This document shows positions 42,956 through 51,121 of a stretch of 64,000 bases of DNA, piece by piece. The translations under genes were made by a program, and so were the position numbers. The notes under the pieces were generated by a model. That model was given only the letters and a program-made list of their open reading frames with translations. It was not told the DNA's origin and did no database searches. Position 1 is the stretch's first letter; every line of letters starts with the position of its first letter. Location of the stretch: NCBI RefSeq assembly GCF_000308615.1, contig NZ_BAGB01000076.1, forward strand, positions 310,001-374,000, written 5' to 3'. This DNA is from Nocardia jiangxiensis NBRC 101359 (GTDB taxonomy: Bacteria > Actinomycetota > Actinomycetes > Mycobacteriales > Mycobacteriaceae).

Positions 42956-43627
42956 ATGTTCAACACACTCGCCAAGGCGGCGCGCACCGCCTTCGCCGTG
43001 GCCATCGGCGCGGCGCTGCTCGGTACGGGCGCGGGGGTCGCGCAAGCCGCCGGCGGTGCGCCGGTGATCGGCGGCGGTTCCGGAATCATCATTGACAACC
43101 AGTTCGAATGCACCGTCACCACCATCGGTCACGACCGAGGCGGGCGACTCGTCGGACTGACCGCCGGGCACTGCGGCGAAGCAGGCGCGCAGGTGTGGGC
43201 CGAACAGGCTCGCGGAGCCGGAGTGATCGGTCACTTCGTCTACTCCAACCACGATCTGGACTACGCGGTCATCCAGTTCGATCCGAACAAGGTCACGCCG
43301 ACCAACCACATCGGCAATGTGACGATCACCGGGGTCGGCGCACCGGCCATGTTCCCCAACATCGTCTGCAAGGAGGGCCGGACCACCGGCAACACCTGCG
43401 GCATCGCCTGGGGCGACATCTTCCAGACCGATGAGACCTGGAGTCAGATGTGTGTGGTCGAGGGCGATTCCGGCGCGCCGGTCGTCGTCGGCACGAAACT
43501 GGTCGGCATGGTCAACGCCTATCTGGCCGTGGCCTGCTTCGGCCCTGAGGTCGGCACCAATATGAACGCCATCCTCAACGATCTCAATCGTCGCGGCGGC
43601 GTCGGCGCGGGCTACAACCCGATCTGA
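42956..43627 (+). CDS. Secreted S1-family serine protease
   Basis: A 223-residue chymotrypsin-fold protease. A signal peptide of about 31 residues (AFAVAIGAALLGTGAGVAQAA) leads to export. The catalytic triad is visible: His in GLTAGHCGEA, Asp in SNHDLDYAVIQF, and Ser in VEGDSGAPVVVG. Six cysteines in the mature part are spaced for three disulfides. Compared with alpha-lytic and streptogrisin proteases it has no long pro-region, so folding may not need a pro-domain. The ATG at 42956 has GGAGGG 2-7 nt upstream. It is divergent from the mce operon; substrate unknown. Confidence 0.9.
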   Translation: MFNTLAKAARTAFAVAIGAALLGTGAGVAQAAGGAPVIGGGSGIIIDNQFECTVTTIGHDRGGRLVGLTAGHCGEAGAQVWAEQARGAGVIGHFVYSNHDLDYAVIQFDPNKVTPTNHIGNVTITGVGAPAMFPNIVCKEGRTTGNTCGIAWGDIFQTDETWSQMCVVEGDSGAPVVVGTKLVGMVNAYLAVACFGPEVGTNMNAILNDLNRRGGVGAGYNPI

Positions 43628-43647
43628 TCCGACCGTCCGAACCACCT

Positions 43648-43689
43648 GCCGCGGGGCGGTGATCCGAATCCGGGTCACCGCCCCGCGGC
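43648..43689. terminator. Bidirectional terminator hairpin
   Basis: A perfect 15-bp stem, GCCGCGGGGCGGTGA (43648-43662) with 43675-43689, and a 12-nt loop. It overlaps the stop codon of the converging MFS gene and follows the protease gene by 20 bp. Confidence 0.8.
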
Positions 43690-45183
43690 ATGTCCGGGGA
43701 CCTCCGGTTGTACGGCGGGGCCGCTCATCCCGCACTGCGGCAACGTATCGACCGAGCCGGGCTCGCGGCGCGCCCGCGGTCCGCCCAGCAGTGCCGCGGC
43801 GATCGCGGAGCCGATCAGCAGCAGTCCCGCGCAGATCCACATGGCCACGCCGAATCCGTGATCGATCGCGGCCGCGTCGGTGACCGATCCGGAGATCCCG
43901 GCCAGGCCGGGCAGCGCGGCCACCGCGAGCAGCTGCGCGGTCCGGGCGACGGCGTTGTTCACCCCCGAGGCGATGCCGGCCTCGGACGATGCGGCCGCGC
44001 CCAGCACCGCCCCGGTCAACGGAGCCACCAGCGTGGACAATCCCAGACCGAACACGATCACGCCCGGCAGCACGTCGCGCAGATAACCCCCCAGATGTCC
44101 GGAGCCGGGGCCGATGCGCAGCAGCAGGACCAGTCCGGCCGCGGCCAGCAGCGGTCCGACCGTCATCGGCAGGTGCGGACCGTGCCGCTGGGCCCATCGA
44201 CCGGCGGGCGCGGACAGCACCAGCATGATCACCGTCATCGGCAGGGTCGCGACACCCGCGACCAACGGCGAGAAGTGCGCGACCTGCTGCAGTTGCAGGA
44301 CCAGGAGGAAGAACACCCCGCCCAGGGCGGCGTACACGGCCAACGTCACGAGATTGGCCGCGGTGAACACCCGGGAGCGGAACAACGTCGGCGGGACCAG
44401 CGGATGATCACTGCGCAGCTCGATCACGACGAACACCGCCAGCAGCACCACGCCGAGGACCGCGAGCAGCGGCATCTTCTCGATCAATCCGAAGGTCAAC
44501 GCGCCCAGGGCCAGGGCGACCACCAGTGCGCCCGGCACATCCGCCCGGCGCGCGGCCCCCGGATCCCGGCTCTCGGGCACATGCCGCAGCGCCACCGCGA
44601 CCACGATCGCGGCCAGCGGCACATTGATCAGGAATATCGACCGCCAGGAGGCCACCTCGATCAGCCAGCCGCCCAGAAACGGCCCGGCCGCGCTCGCGAT
44701 ACCGCCGAATCCGGACCACAGCCCGATCGCGGCCCCCTGATCGCGCTCGTCGATGGAGGAGGAGATCAGCGCCAGACTGCCCGGCGTCAGCAGCGCGCCC
44801 GCCACCCCCTGCACGATCCGCGCGGCCACCAGCATCTCGATATTCACCGCCGCGCCGCACAACACCGATGCGGCCGCGAAACCGACTGTGCCCCAGACGA
44901 GTACCTTGCGTCGCCCGAGCCGGTCACCCAGTGACCCGCCGAGCAGGATGAACGACGCGAGCGTCAGCGTGTAGCCGCTCAACGTCCATTGCAGCCCCGC
45001 CACCCCGGTGTGTAACGCATCCCCGATCCGCGGCAGCGCGATATTGACCACCGTGGCGTCGAGCGAGGCCACCGCCGACGCCAGCACGGTCGCCACGACT
45101 ATCCACCGCCCGGTCCGCGACCGCAGCCGCGGCAGTTCGGCCGCACTCACGTCCGAACTCTCATCACTGTTCGTCTCGGTCAC
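43675..45183 (-). CDS. MFS drug transporter, DHA2 family (14 helices)
   Basis: A 502-residue exporter. The DHA2 signature is present: SLDATVVNIALPRIGDAL in helix 1, the motif A loop GGSLGDRLGRRKVLVWG, and the helix-5 motif C-like LWSGFGGIASAAGPFLGGWL. Fourteen helices are expected. These proton-driven pumps expel cationic dyes, antibiotics or lipids. The start is a GTG at 45181-45183; another GTG at 45192 is possible and the frame runs open further to 45522 without homology. The C-terminal about 30 residues are Arg/Pro-rich and cytoplasmic. No regulator gene is adjacent. Confidence 0.88.
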   Translation of the reverse strand: MTETNSDESSDVSAAELPRLRSRTGRWIVVATVLASAVASLDATVVNIALPRIGDALHTGVAGLQWTLSGYTLTLASFILLGGSLGDRLGRRKVLVWGTVGFAAASVLCGAAVNIEMLVAARIVQGVAGALLTPGSLALISSSIDERDQGAAIGLWSGFGGIASAAGPFLGGWLIEVASWRSIFLINVPLAAIVVAVALRHVPESRDPGAARRADVPGALVVALALGALTFGLIEKMPLLAVLGVVLLAVFVVIELRSDHPLVPPTLFRSRVFTAANLVTLAVYAALGGVFFLLVLQLQQVAHFSPLVAGVATLPMTVIMLVLSAPAGRWAQRHGPHLPMTVGPLLAAAGLVLLLRIGPGSGHLGGYLRDVLPGVIVFGLGLSTLVAPLTGAVLGAAASSEAGIASGVNNAVARTAQLLAVAALPGLAGISGSVTDAAAIDHGFGVAMWICAGLLLIGSAIAAALLGGPRARREPGSVDTLPQCGMSGPAVQPEVPGHAAGR

Positions 45184-45630
45184 GAGCGCCACCTCGTTCC
45201 CCTGTTCGCCCGCCACGCACTGCCACGTCCTCAGGCTACGATCCGCGGCCCGCCCGTCAGTGTGATTTCCACCGGCCGGAGGAGAACAGAACACCGGGAC
45301 TGTCGGCGGCCCGGCCGACCGAGCCCGGAGGGGACGCGGTGCGCGATCCCCTCCCGCGAGGCACAGGGCCCGCGATCCGCGAGGATTTCGACGTACCCGC
45401 AAGCGTGGCGTAACCCGTGCGATTGCGCAGAGCTGGGATTCGATTCCCTGGGGCGCACCACGTTCCGGGGAATCGCGGCCATCGACCTGAACCTCGAGGG
45501 TCTGGTGGCGTCCCGCATCCACGAATGCAGAGGCTGGCCGGGCATGGGGCGCGGGAAACGTTCACGTGCTCGATTCCTACTCGTAGCAAATCTTCTGGGT
45601 ATGGTGTGCAGGTAGGCCAGGAGGGAGCTA
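45184..45630. other. Intergenic region, 447 bp
   Basis: No gene supported. A TATGGT hexamer near 45600 may be the -10 of the following plus-strand gene. A tRNA-like stretch (GGGATTCGATTCCC then GCACCA near 45434-45462) lacks a matching 5' half. Confidence 0.4.
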
Positions 45631-46146
45631 ATGGTGAAGGTGATCAGCGTAGTTGGAGTTTCTGCCGTTGCGGTCGGCGTCTATCTCTGCTCCACTGGCA
45701 ATGTATCGGCAACCCAGGTGCAGTGCGATTCCGACGGTGGGCGGGACATCACGGTGGTGGCCGGTACCACCGCGTGCCGCGCCACGGTCGGCGATTCCGG
45801 GCACGCGCGCGCGGCCGGGTACGACGGTATCGGTTTCGCGCGGGCCAACGCCGGGGCGATCGCGCTGGGGCTGGGAATTTCCGGTGGAATCGGGGCGAGC
45901 GAGGGTTCGAGAGGTATGCCGATCGCGATCGGCGTGGGGCCCCAGGCCTATGCGTTCACCTCACTGCACGACGCGGCCGGGCCCGGTGTGAGTTTCGCGA
46001 TGAACGGCTCACTGGCACAGGTGATCTCGGACAACCACAGCGTCACCTGCCTGGGTTCGGCCGCGCTGGCGTGGGACTCCCGCAGCGGTACGAGCTGCCT
46101 GGCGACCCCCCTGGGCGTGTGGCGCACCGCCGCACCGGACCGCTGA
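45631..46146 (+). CDS. Secreted protein of unknown function
   Basis: A 171-residue exported protein. The signal sequence is VISVVGVSAVAVGVYLCSTGNVSA (about residues 4-27). The mature part has four cysteines (VQCDSD, TTACRAT, VTCLG, TSCLA) likely paired, and is Gly-rich in the middle (FARANAGAIALGLGISGGIG). I could not name a family. The ATG at 45631 has a very good ribosome binding site, AGGAGGGAG, 4 nt away. It is a single gene between a divergent MFS gene and the P450 gene. Confidence 0.75.
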   Translation: MVKVISVVGVSAVAVGVYLCSTGNVSATQVQCDSDGGRDITVVAGTTACRATVGDSGHARAAGYDGIGFARANAGAIALGLGISGGIGASEGSRGMPIAIGVGPQAYAFTSLHDAAGPGVSFAMNGSLAQVISDNHSVTCLGSAALAWDSRSGTSCLATPLGVWRTAAPDR

Positions 46147-46234
46147 TCACACCGACGCGTCGCATTCGGCTCTGGTTCGCCGTCCGTTCGCAGGCACATA
46201 CCGAGCGCGGCGTGTACCGGCACATGCCGACGAC

Positions 46235-46272
46235 GTCATATGTGGCCGATAGCCGGTCACATGTGGCGATAC
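46235..46272 (+). promoter_or_regulatory. Direct repeat upstream of the P450 gene
   Basis: GTCATATGTGGCCGATAG (46235) and GTCACATGTGGCGATAC (46256) are near-identical and start exactly 21 bp apart, two helical turns. They lie 43-80 bp before the P450 start. The arrangement suits two copies of an activator bound on the same DNA face. Confidence 0.5.
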
Positions 46273-46314
46273 GCGAGAACCGAACCGGATCGGGCCCGGC
46301 CTCGTATCTCTGAT

Positions 46315-47721
46315 ATGACTGCCGTGACTTCTGCCGACGGTGGGCTGCGGGCGCCGCGGCCGATGCTGGTGCACGCCCTGGCTGCGGGTGTCGATTTCGA
46401 GCGGTACTTCCGGTGGCGGCGGGGGCGGGACGGGGATCCGTTCGCGGTGCGATTTCCCGGATTCGGGGGTGCGGTGTTCACCGGGACGCCCGAGGGGGCC
46501 GGGGAATTCTTCCGCGCGCCGGTGGAGTTGCTGACACCGCCGCTGCCGAATCCGATCGAGCCGCTGGTCGGGTCGGCTTCGCTGATCCTGGCTCGCGATC
46601 AGCGGCATCGCCGCGAGCGCGCACTGCTGACGCCCGCCTTTCATCGGTCGCATATTGCGCACTACGCCAACGTCATTCGCGATTCCGCGGTCGAGGAACA
46701 GAACGGTTCGGGTGCGGGCCCGGCGTGGCGGCCCGGTGTCCGGGTGGATGCGCGAGCGGCAGCGCGGGCGATCACTCTGCGGGTCATTACCGAGGTCCTG
46801 TTCGGCGACGGAAGTCGTTCCCGCCGTGCGGAATACACCGATGCGGTGGTGCGGTTCCTGAATGCGTTCAACGGGCCGCTGATGTTGCTTCCGGCCTTGC
46901 GGCACAGCGCCTTCGGGCATGCGCCCTGGGATCGGTTCCTGGCCGCCCGCGATCGGCTGGACGCACTGATCAGCGCCGAGGTCGCCGCGCGGCGCACGGC
47001 GGGCGCGGATCGCTCCGGCAGCGACGTGCTGTCCACGCTGCTCGCGGCCCGCCACGACGACGGGTCCGCGATCGAGGATGCCGACCTGCGCGATCAGCTG
47101 CGCACCCTGCTGGTCGCCGGGCACGAGACGACCGCGACCAGCCTGGTCTGGGCGCTGTACCGGCTGCACCGGCATCCCGAGACGCTGGCCCGGCTGCGCA
47201 CCGAACTGGCCGATCTCGATCCGGACGGCGACCCCGCCGAACTGTCCCGGCTGCCGTATCTGGATGCGGTCTGCCAGGAGACGTTGCGGCTGCATCCGCC
47301 CGTGCCCATCGTGCTGCGGCGGTTGACCGGACCGTTCACCTTGCGCGGCGCCGCGATGGACGCGGGGGACACGATGGGCATCGCCGTACCGTTGCTGCAT
47401 TCGGATCCTCGGGTGTGGCCGGATCCCGAACAGTTCCGACCGGAACGTTTCCTGGACCGCCGTTACGGCCCAGCCGAGTTCGCCCCGTACGGCGGCGGGC
47501 ATCGGCGCTGTCTGGGATCCACCCTGGCGGACTACGAATTGCGCATCGTGCTCGCGACCCTCCTCATGCGGACCGAACTGGCACTTACGCGCCATTATTC
47601 GCGAGGGCGAATCCCGATGTCCGTGCCGCACAACATCGCTACGGGACCGCGTTCCGGGATTACCTTCATTGTCGTGTCTTACCAAGGACGCGTGGGTGAT
47701 TCGCATCACAATACGATGTGA
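46315..47721 (+). CDS. Cytochrome P450
   Basis: A 468-residue heme monooxygenase. The I-helix motif is LLVAGHETTATSL, the K-helix ExxR is in CQETLRLHPP, and the heme-cysteine loop is FAPYGGGHRRCLGS (cysteine near residue 399). Length and motif spacing are typical of soluble bacterial P450s of the type related to the CYP110/CYP138 groups. It needs ferredoxin and reductase partners, which are not nearby. Possible substrates are fatty acids, sterols or terpenes. I start at the ATG at 46315; a GTG at 46324 is also possible. The open frame to 46240 covers the direct-repeat promoter region and is not used. Confidence 0.9.
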   Translation: MTAVTSADGGLRAPRPMLVHALAAGVDFERYFRWRRGRDGDPFAVRFPGFGGAVFTGTPEGAGEFFRAPVELLTPPLPNPIEPLVGSASLILARDQRHRRERALLTPAFHRSHIAHYANVIRDSAVEEQNGSGAGPAWRPGVRVDARAAARAITLRVITEVLFGDGSRSRRAEYTDAVVRFLNAFNGPLMLLPALRHSAFGHAPWDRFLAARDRLDALISAEVAARRTAGADRSGSDVLSTLLAARHDDGSAIEDADLRDQLRTLLVAGHETTATSLVWALYRLHRHPETLARLRTELADLDPDGDPAELSRLPYLDAVCQETLRLHPPVPIVLRRLTGPFTLRGAAMDAGDTMGIAVPLLHSDPRVWPDPEQFRPERFLDRRYGPAEFAPYGGGHRRCLGSTLADYELRIVLATLLMRTELALTRHYSRGRIPMSVPHNIATGPRSGITFIVVSYQGRVGDSHHNTM

Positions 47722-48002
47722 CGTGACATCGTTCCGGTTGTTGCTGGGTACTGCTCCAGGTCGGCCTCGCGCCCCCCGCGAACGGCGATAACGCCCCGAA
47801 TCACATCCCTGTCAGTACACCGGTGACACATCACACTGCGATCGGAACTGGTCAATGACAACGGATCTGCGATTGGCCGAAGCCGTTCGGAAATGTAGTA
47901 ATGGATGCCGGGCCGGGGACGACATACATCTCGTTGTGCATCGTGAGCGAGATCTTCCGCGCATCTTCGCGCGTGAGTTGATGATTGAGAGGACGTACGG
48001 CT

Positions 48003-48932
48003 TTGCGCACCACCACCTGTCGGAAACCCGCGCGGGACAAGGCAACACGGGGCACGCGGATCGGCGTCCTGACCCTGGCGGTCAGCGCCGCCGGAGCGCT
48101 CGCCGTGGCGCCCGCGGCCGCGTCGCCGCTGTGGCCCGGCGGCCCCGATGTGCCGGGCGCACCCGCCCTGGTGCAGAGCCCGCAGCCCGAACCGGGTGCA
48201 GCGCCGATGAAGAGCCCGCCGCCGCTGCCGCAGGCCAACTTCGCCGCCCCCAGCCTGAGCCCCGGTGACGGCGACGTGGTCGGCGTGGCCGAGCCGATCT
48301 TCGTGAACTTCAAGGCGCCGGTCACCGATCGCGCCGCCGCGGAGAAGGCCATCCGGATCACCTCCTCGACGCCGGTGAAGGGCCACTTCTACTGGTACGG
48401 CGACAAGCAGGTGCGCTGGCGGCCGGAGAACTTCTGGCCCGCCCACGACGAGATCACCGTCCAGGCCGGCAACACCCACGTCGCGTACAAGACCGGCGAC
48501 GAGGTGATCACCACCGCCGACGACGCCACCCACCAGATCACCATCACCAAGAACGGCCAGGTCGTGAAGACCATGCCGACCTCGATGGGCAAGAAGGGCC
48601 ACGAGACGCCCAACGGCACTTACTACGTGGGTGAGAAGAACCGCAAGATGATCATGGACTCGGCCACCTTCGGCGTGCCGAGCACCTCGCCCGAGGGCTA
48701 CAAGACCCCGGTCGAGTACGCCACCCGGCTGGCCAGCAACGGCATCTTCCTGCACGCCGCCCCGTGGTCGGTGGCCCAGCAGGGCAACTCCGACGCCAGC
48801 CACGGCTGCCTCAACGTCAGCACGGCCGACGCCAAGTGGTTCTTCGACAACGCCCAGAAGGGCGACCCGGTCGTGGTGAAGAACTCCACCGGCGCCGCCA
48901 GCCACAGCGATGGCATGGGCGACTGGGACTGA
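48003..48932 (+). CDS. L,D-transpeptidase with Ig-like domain
   Basis: About 309 residues. A signal peptide (GVLTLAVSAAGALAVAPAAA) exports it. An Ig-like domain (about residues 75-150) precedes the YkuD domain, whose active site is SHGCLNVS, with the nucleophilic cysteine near residue 266, and the upstream histidine in NGIFLHAAPW. It should form 3-3 cross-links in peptidoglycan, common in mycolata. Unlike the main mycobacterial Ldts it has no lipobox. The start is uncertain: a TTG at 48003 has GAGAGGA 9 nt upstream, and a TTG at 47985 is the only earlier option. A Pro-rich linker joins signal and first domain. Confidence 0.9.
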   Translation: MRTTTCRKPARDKATRGTRIGVLTLAVSAAGALAVAPAAASPLWPGGPDVPGAPALVQSPQPEPGAAPMKSPPPLPQANFAAPSLSPGDGDVVGVAEPIFVNFKAPVTDRAAAEKAIRITSSTPVKGHFYWYGDKQVRWRPENFWPAHDEITVQAGNTHVAYKTGDEVITTADDATHQITITKNGQVVKTMPTSMGKKGHETPNGTYYVGEKNRKMIMDSATFGVPSTSPEGYKTPVEYATRLASNGIFLHAAPWSVAQQGNSDASHGCLNVSTADAKWFFDNAQKGDPVVVKNSTGAASHSDGMGDWD

Positions 48933-48967
48933 GGGTAAGCTCGTCCGGCTCCCCGCGACGCTGTACC

Positions 48968-49008
48968 GCCTCCCCGCGACTTCAGCGTGCCGTTGAGCGC
49001 GGGGAGGC
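48968..49008 (+). terminator. Terminator hairpin after the L,D-transpeptidase gene
   Basis: GCCTCCCCGCG (48968-48978) pairs perfectly with CGCGGGGAGGC (48998-49008), 36 bp after the stop. A partial copy of the left arm (CTCCCCGCGAC) occurs just before it, at about 48949. Confidence 0.7.
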
Positions 49009-49224
49009 TCGGACGTCGGGCCGACGGTCGATTTCGGCAATACTTTCGGGCGTTTCCGGGGAGTCACCCATGTGCTCCCGAAATCGGTTGGCAGCGTCGG
49101 CGTAATCGTCGTCGACCGGATCACGATCGTGACCGGTAGCCCCTGGGGCACACCCGAAACCCCCCTGATATTCATCGTCGATTTGCTGTTGTAGCGGGGT
49201 GTGCGCCTTTACGATTCGGCGCAT
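48982..49224 (-). CDS. Possible small acidic protein
   Basis: An 80-residue frame, MRRIVKAHTPLQQQ to PRSTAR, with a protein-like composition (many Asp, Glu, Gln) but third-position GC clearly below the local genes. Its ATG at 49222-49224 overlaps the ugpA ATG on the other strand, and its 3' end runs into the terminator hairpin. No family was recognised. It may be a real small gene or a chance frame. Confidence 0.3.
   Translation of the reverse strand: MRRIVKAHTPLQQQIDDEYQGGFGCAPGATGHDRDPVDDDYADAANRFREHMGDSPETPESIAEIDRRPDVRASPRSTAR
49210..49215 (+). promoter_or_regulatory. -10 box for leaderless ugpA
   Basis: TACGAT followed by 7 nt and the ATG at 49223. There is no ribosome binding site upstream, which fits leaderless translation. 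Confidence 0.4.
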
Positions 49225-50257
49225 GTCCGTTTTGCCGCAGGGGGAGGGTTCGGCCTCCGCTGAGCCTGCACACAGGGGGTTGGGCGGGATCGGCCGAGTG
49301 CTCACGCGTAGCCGTCGTGGCGGCGCGGTGCGGGCGAGTCCGGAACGGGTGCTGCCGCAGGCTCGGGGGCGCGGATTGCGCGGGCGGCCGTGGAGTGACT
49401 ACGCGTTGTTCCTGGTTCTGGTGGTGCCGAATCTGGCGCTGTTGGGGGTGTTCGTCTACCGGCCGCTGATCGATGACATCCGGTTGTCGTTCACCGACTG
49501 GAATCTGGCCGATCCGCTGGCGCACTACATCGGGTTGGAGAACTACCGAGAGTGGTGGGGGCGCAGCGATTCCTGGCAGATCGTGGGCAATACGGTGATC
49601 TTCACCGTCGCCGCGGTGGCCGGAAGTATGCTGCTGGGGCTGGCGCTGGCACTGCTGCTGGATCGGAAGCTGTTCGGGCGCAACGTGGTTCGCTCGGTGA
49701 TCTTCGCGCCGTTCGTGATCTCCGGCGCGGCGATCGGGGTGGCCTTCCAGTTCATCTTCGATCCCAGCTTCGGCCTGATCCAGGACGTGCTGCACCGGCT
49801 CGGTGTCACGAATGTTCCTGACTTCTACCAGAATTCGCACTGGGCACTGTTCATGGTGACGGTGACCTACATCTGGAAGAACCTCGGCTACAGCTTCGTC
49901 ATCTACCTGGCCGCACTGCAGGGGACCAGGGCGGATCTGATGGAGGCCGCCCGGATCGACGGCGCGGGCCCGTGGACCAGATTCAGTCGAATCCTGTTGC
50001 CGCAGTTGCGTCCGACGACGTTCTTCCTGTCGATCACGGTGATGCTCAACTCGCTGCAGGTGTTCGACATCATCAACGTGATGACCCGCGGCGGACCGCT
50101 GGGCACCGGCACCACGACCATGGTCTACCAGGTCTACCTGGAATCCTTCCGCAACTTCCGGGCCGGCTACGGCGCGACGGTCGCCACCATCATGTTCGTG
50201 GTGCTGCTGATCATCACGCTGGTGCAGGTCCGGGTCATGGATCGGGGAGAGCAGTGA
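49223..50257 (+). CDS. ugpA: ABC transporter permease UgpA-like
   Basis: A 344-residue membrane permease with six to seven helices. The binding-protein-dependent transport signature that contacts the ATPase is EAARIDGAGPWTRFSRILLPQL near residue 245. The N-terminal about 60 residues are basic and disordered. In context with UgpE and UgpB it forms the channel for glycerophosphodiesters or sn-glycerol-3-phosphate. The stop overlaps the ugpE start (GTGA). I chose the ATG at 49223; a -10 box 7 nt before it suggests a leaderless mRNA. Confidence 0.88.
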   Translation: MSVLPQGEGSASAEPAHRGLGGIGRVLTRSRRGGAVRASPERVLPQARGRGLRGRPWSDYALFLVLVVPNLALLGVFVYRPLIDDIRLSFTDWNLADPLAHYIGLENYREWWGRSDSWQIVGNTVIFTVAAVAGSMLLGLALALLLDRKLFGRNVVRSVIFAPFVISGAAIGVAFQFIFDPSFGLIQDVLHRLGVTNVPDFYQNSHWALFMVTVTYIWKNLGYSFVIYLAALQGTRADLMEAARIDGAGPWTRFSRILLPQLRPTTFFLSITVMLNSLQVFDIINVMTRGGPLGTGTTTMVYQVYLESFRNFRAGYGATVATIMFVVLLIITLVQVRVMDRGEQ

Positions 50258-51102
50258 ACGCCACGTACCAGCGCCGCAAACTCGCGGCCACGCTGCTGGG
50301 TTACGCCGCGATGGTGTGTGTGCTGATCATCGTCGGGGTGCCGCTGTTCTGGATCGTGATCACCTCGTTCAAGGCGCGCCCGGACATCTACACCGCGCCC
50401 GCGGTGTACTGGCCGCACAGCTGGCATCCGGAGAACTACCGCGAGGCGACGACCACGCTGCCGTTCTGGCAGTTCCTGCGCAACTCGCTGATCATCACCG
50501 CGATCATCTCGGCGGTGAAATTCGTGCTCGGCATCATCAGCGCGTACGGGCTGGTGTTCCTGCGGTTCCCGGGCAAGAACCTGGTGTTCCTGGTGATCAT
50601 CGCGGCGCTGATGGTGCCGAATCAGATCACGGTGATCTCCAACTACGCCATCATCGCCCAGCTCGGCTGGCGGAATACCATCCTGGGCATCATCCTTCCG
50701 CTCTGCGGCGTCGCGTTCGGCACCTTCCTGATGCGCAATCACTTCCTGTCCCTGCCCGCCGAGGTGATCGAGGCCGCGCGGATGGACGGCGCGGGCTGGT
50801 GGTCGCTGCTCACCCGGGTGGTGCTGCCGATGTCGGGGCCGACCATGGTCGCGTTCGCGGTGGTTACGCTGGTCAACGAGTGGAACGAATATCTGTGGCC
50901 GTTCCTGATGGCCGACGACGCACGGGTGGCTACCCTGCCGGTCGGCCTGACGCTGCTGCAGAACACCGAGAATCCCAGCGTCACCAACTGGGGTCCGGTG
51001 ATGGCCGGAACCCTGCTGACCATGGTGCCGATCCTGCTGGTGTTCCTCGTTCTGCAACGGCACATGATCAAGGGTCTGACCTCCGGTGCCATCAAAGGTT
51101 GA
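50254..51102 (+). CDS. ugpE: ABC transporter permease UgpE-like
   Basis: A 282-residue permease with six helices. The coupling signature is EAARMDGAGWWSLLTRVVLPMSGP. The start is a GTG overlapping the stop of ugpA by four bases. Family and length match MalG/UgpE proteins. It pairs with UgpA in the plasma membrane and takes the ligand from the lipoprotein UgpB, encoded 19 bp downstream. Confidence 0.9.
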   Translation: MNATYQRRKLAATLLGYAAMVCVLIIVGVPLFWIVITSFKARPDIYTAPAVYWPHSWHPENYREATTTLPFWQFLRNSLIITAIISAVKFVLGIISAYGLVFLRFPGKNLVFLVIIAALMVPNQITVISNYAIIAQLGWRNTILGIILPLCGVAFGTFLMRNHFLSLPAEVIEAARMDGAGWWSLLTRVVLPMSGPTMVAFAVVTLVNEWNEYLWPFLMADDARVATLPVGLTLLQNTENPSVTNWGPVMAGTLLTMVPILLVFLVLQRHMIKGLTSGAIKG

Positions 51103-51121
51103 GCCCGAGAAGGAGAATGCC

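Noticed and set aside
45434..45462. tRNA-like T-arm (GGGATTCGATTCCC) followed by GCACCA
   Set aside because: The T-stem closing pair is wrong, no acceptor 5' strand or anticodon arm lies 60-90 bp upstream, and no integrase or second copy is seen.
47722..48002. Possible riboswitch (such as c-di-AMP type) before the L,D-transpeptidase gene
   Set aside because: I looked for the conserved ydaO/yuaA-type blocks expected before cell-wall genes and did not find them.
47855..48268. Open frame overlapping the start of the L,D-transpeptidase gene
   Set aside because: Its 3' two thirds are an Arg/Ala-rich shadow of the transpeptidase frame; the 5' part has no supporting signal.
50858..50875. GTGGTTACGCTGG, resembling the core of the mce-operon repeat
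   Set aside because: Only about ten bases match, it lies inside the ugpE coding sequence and has no paired arms.
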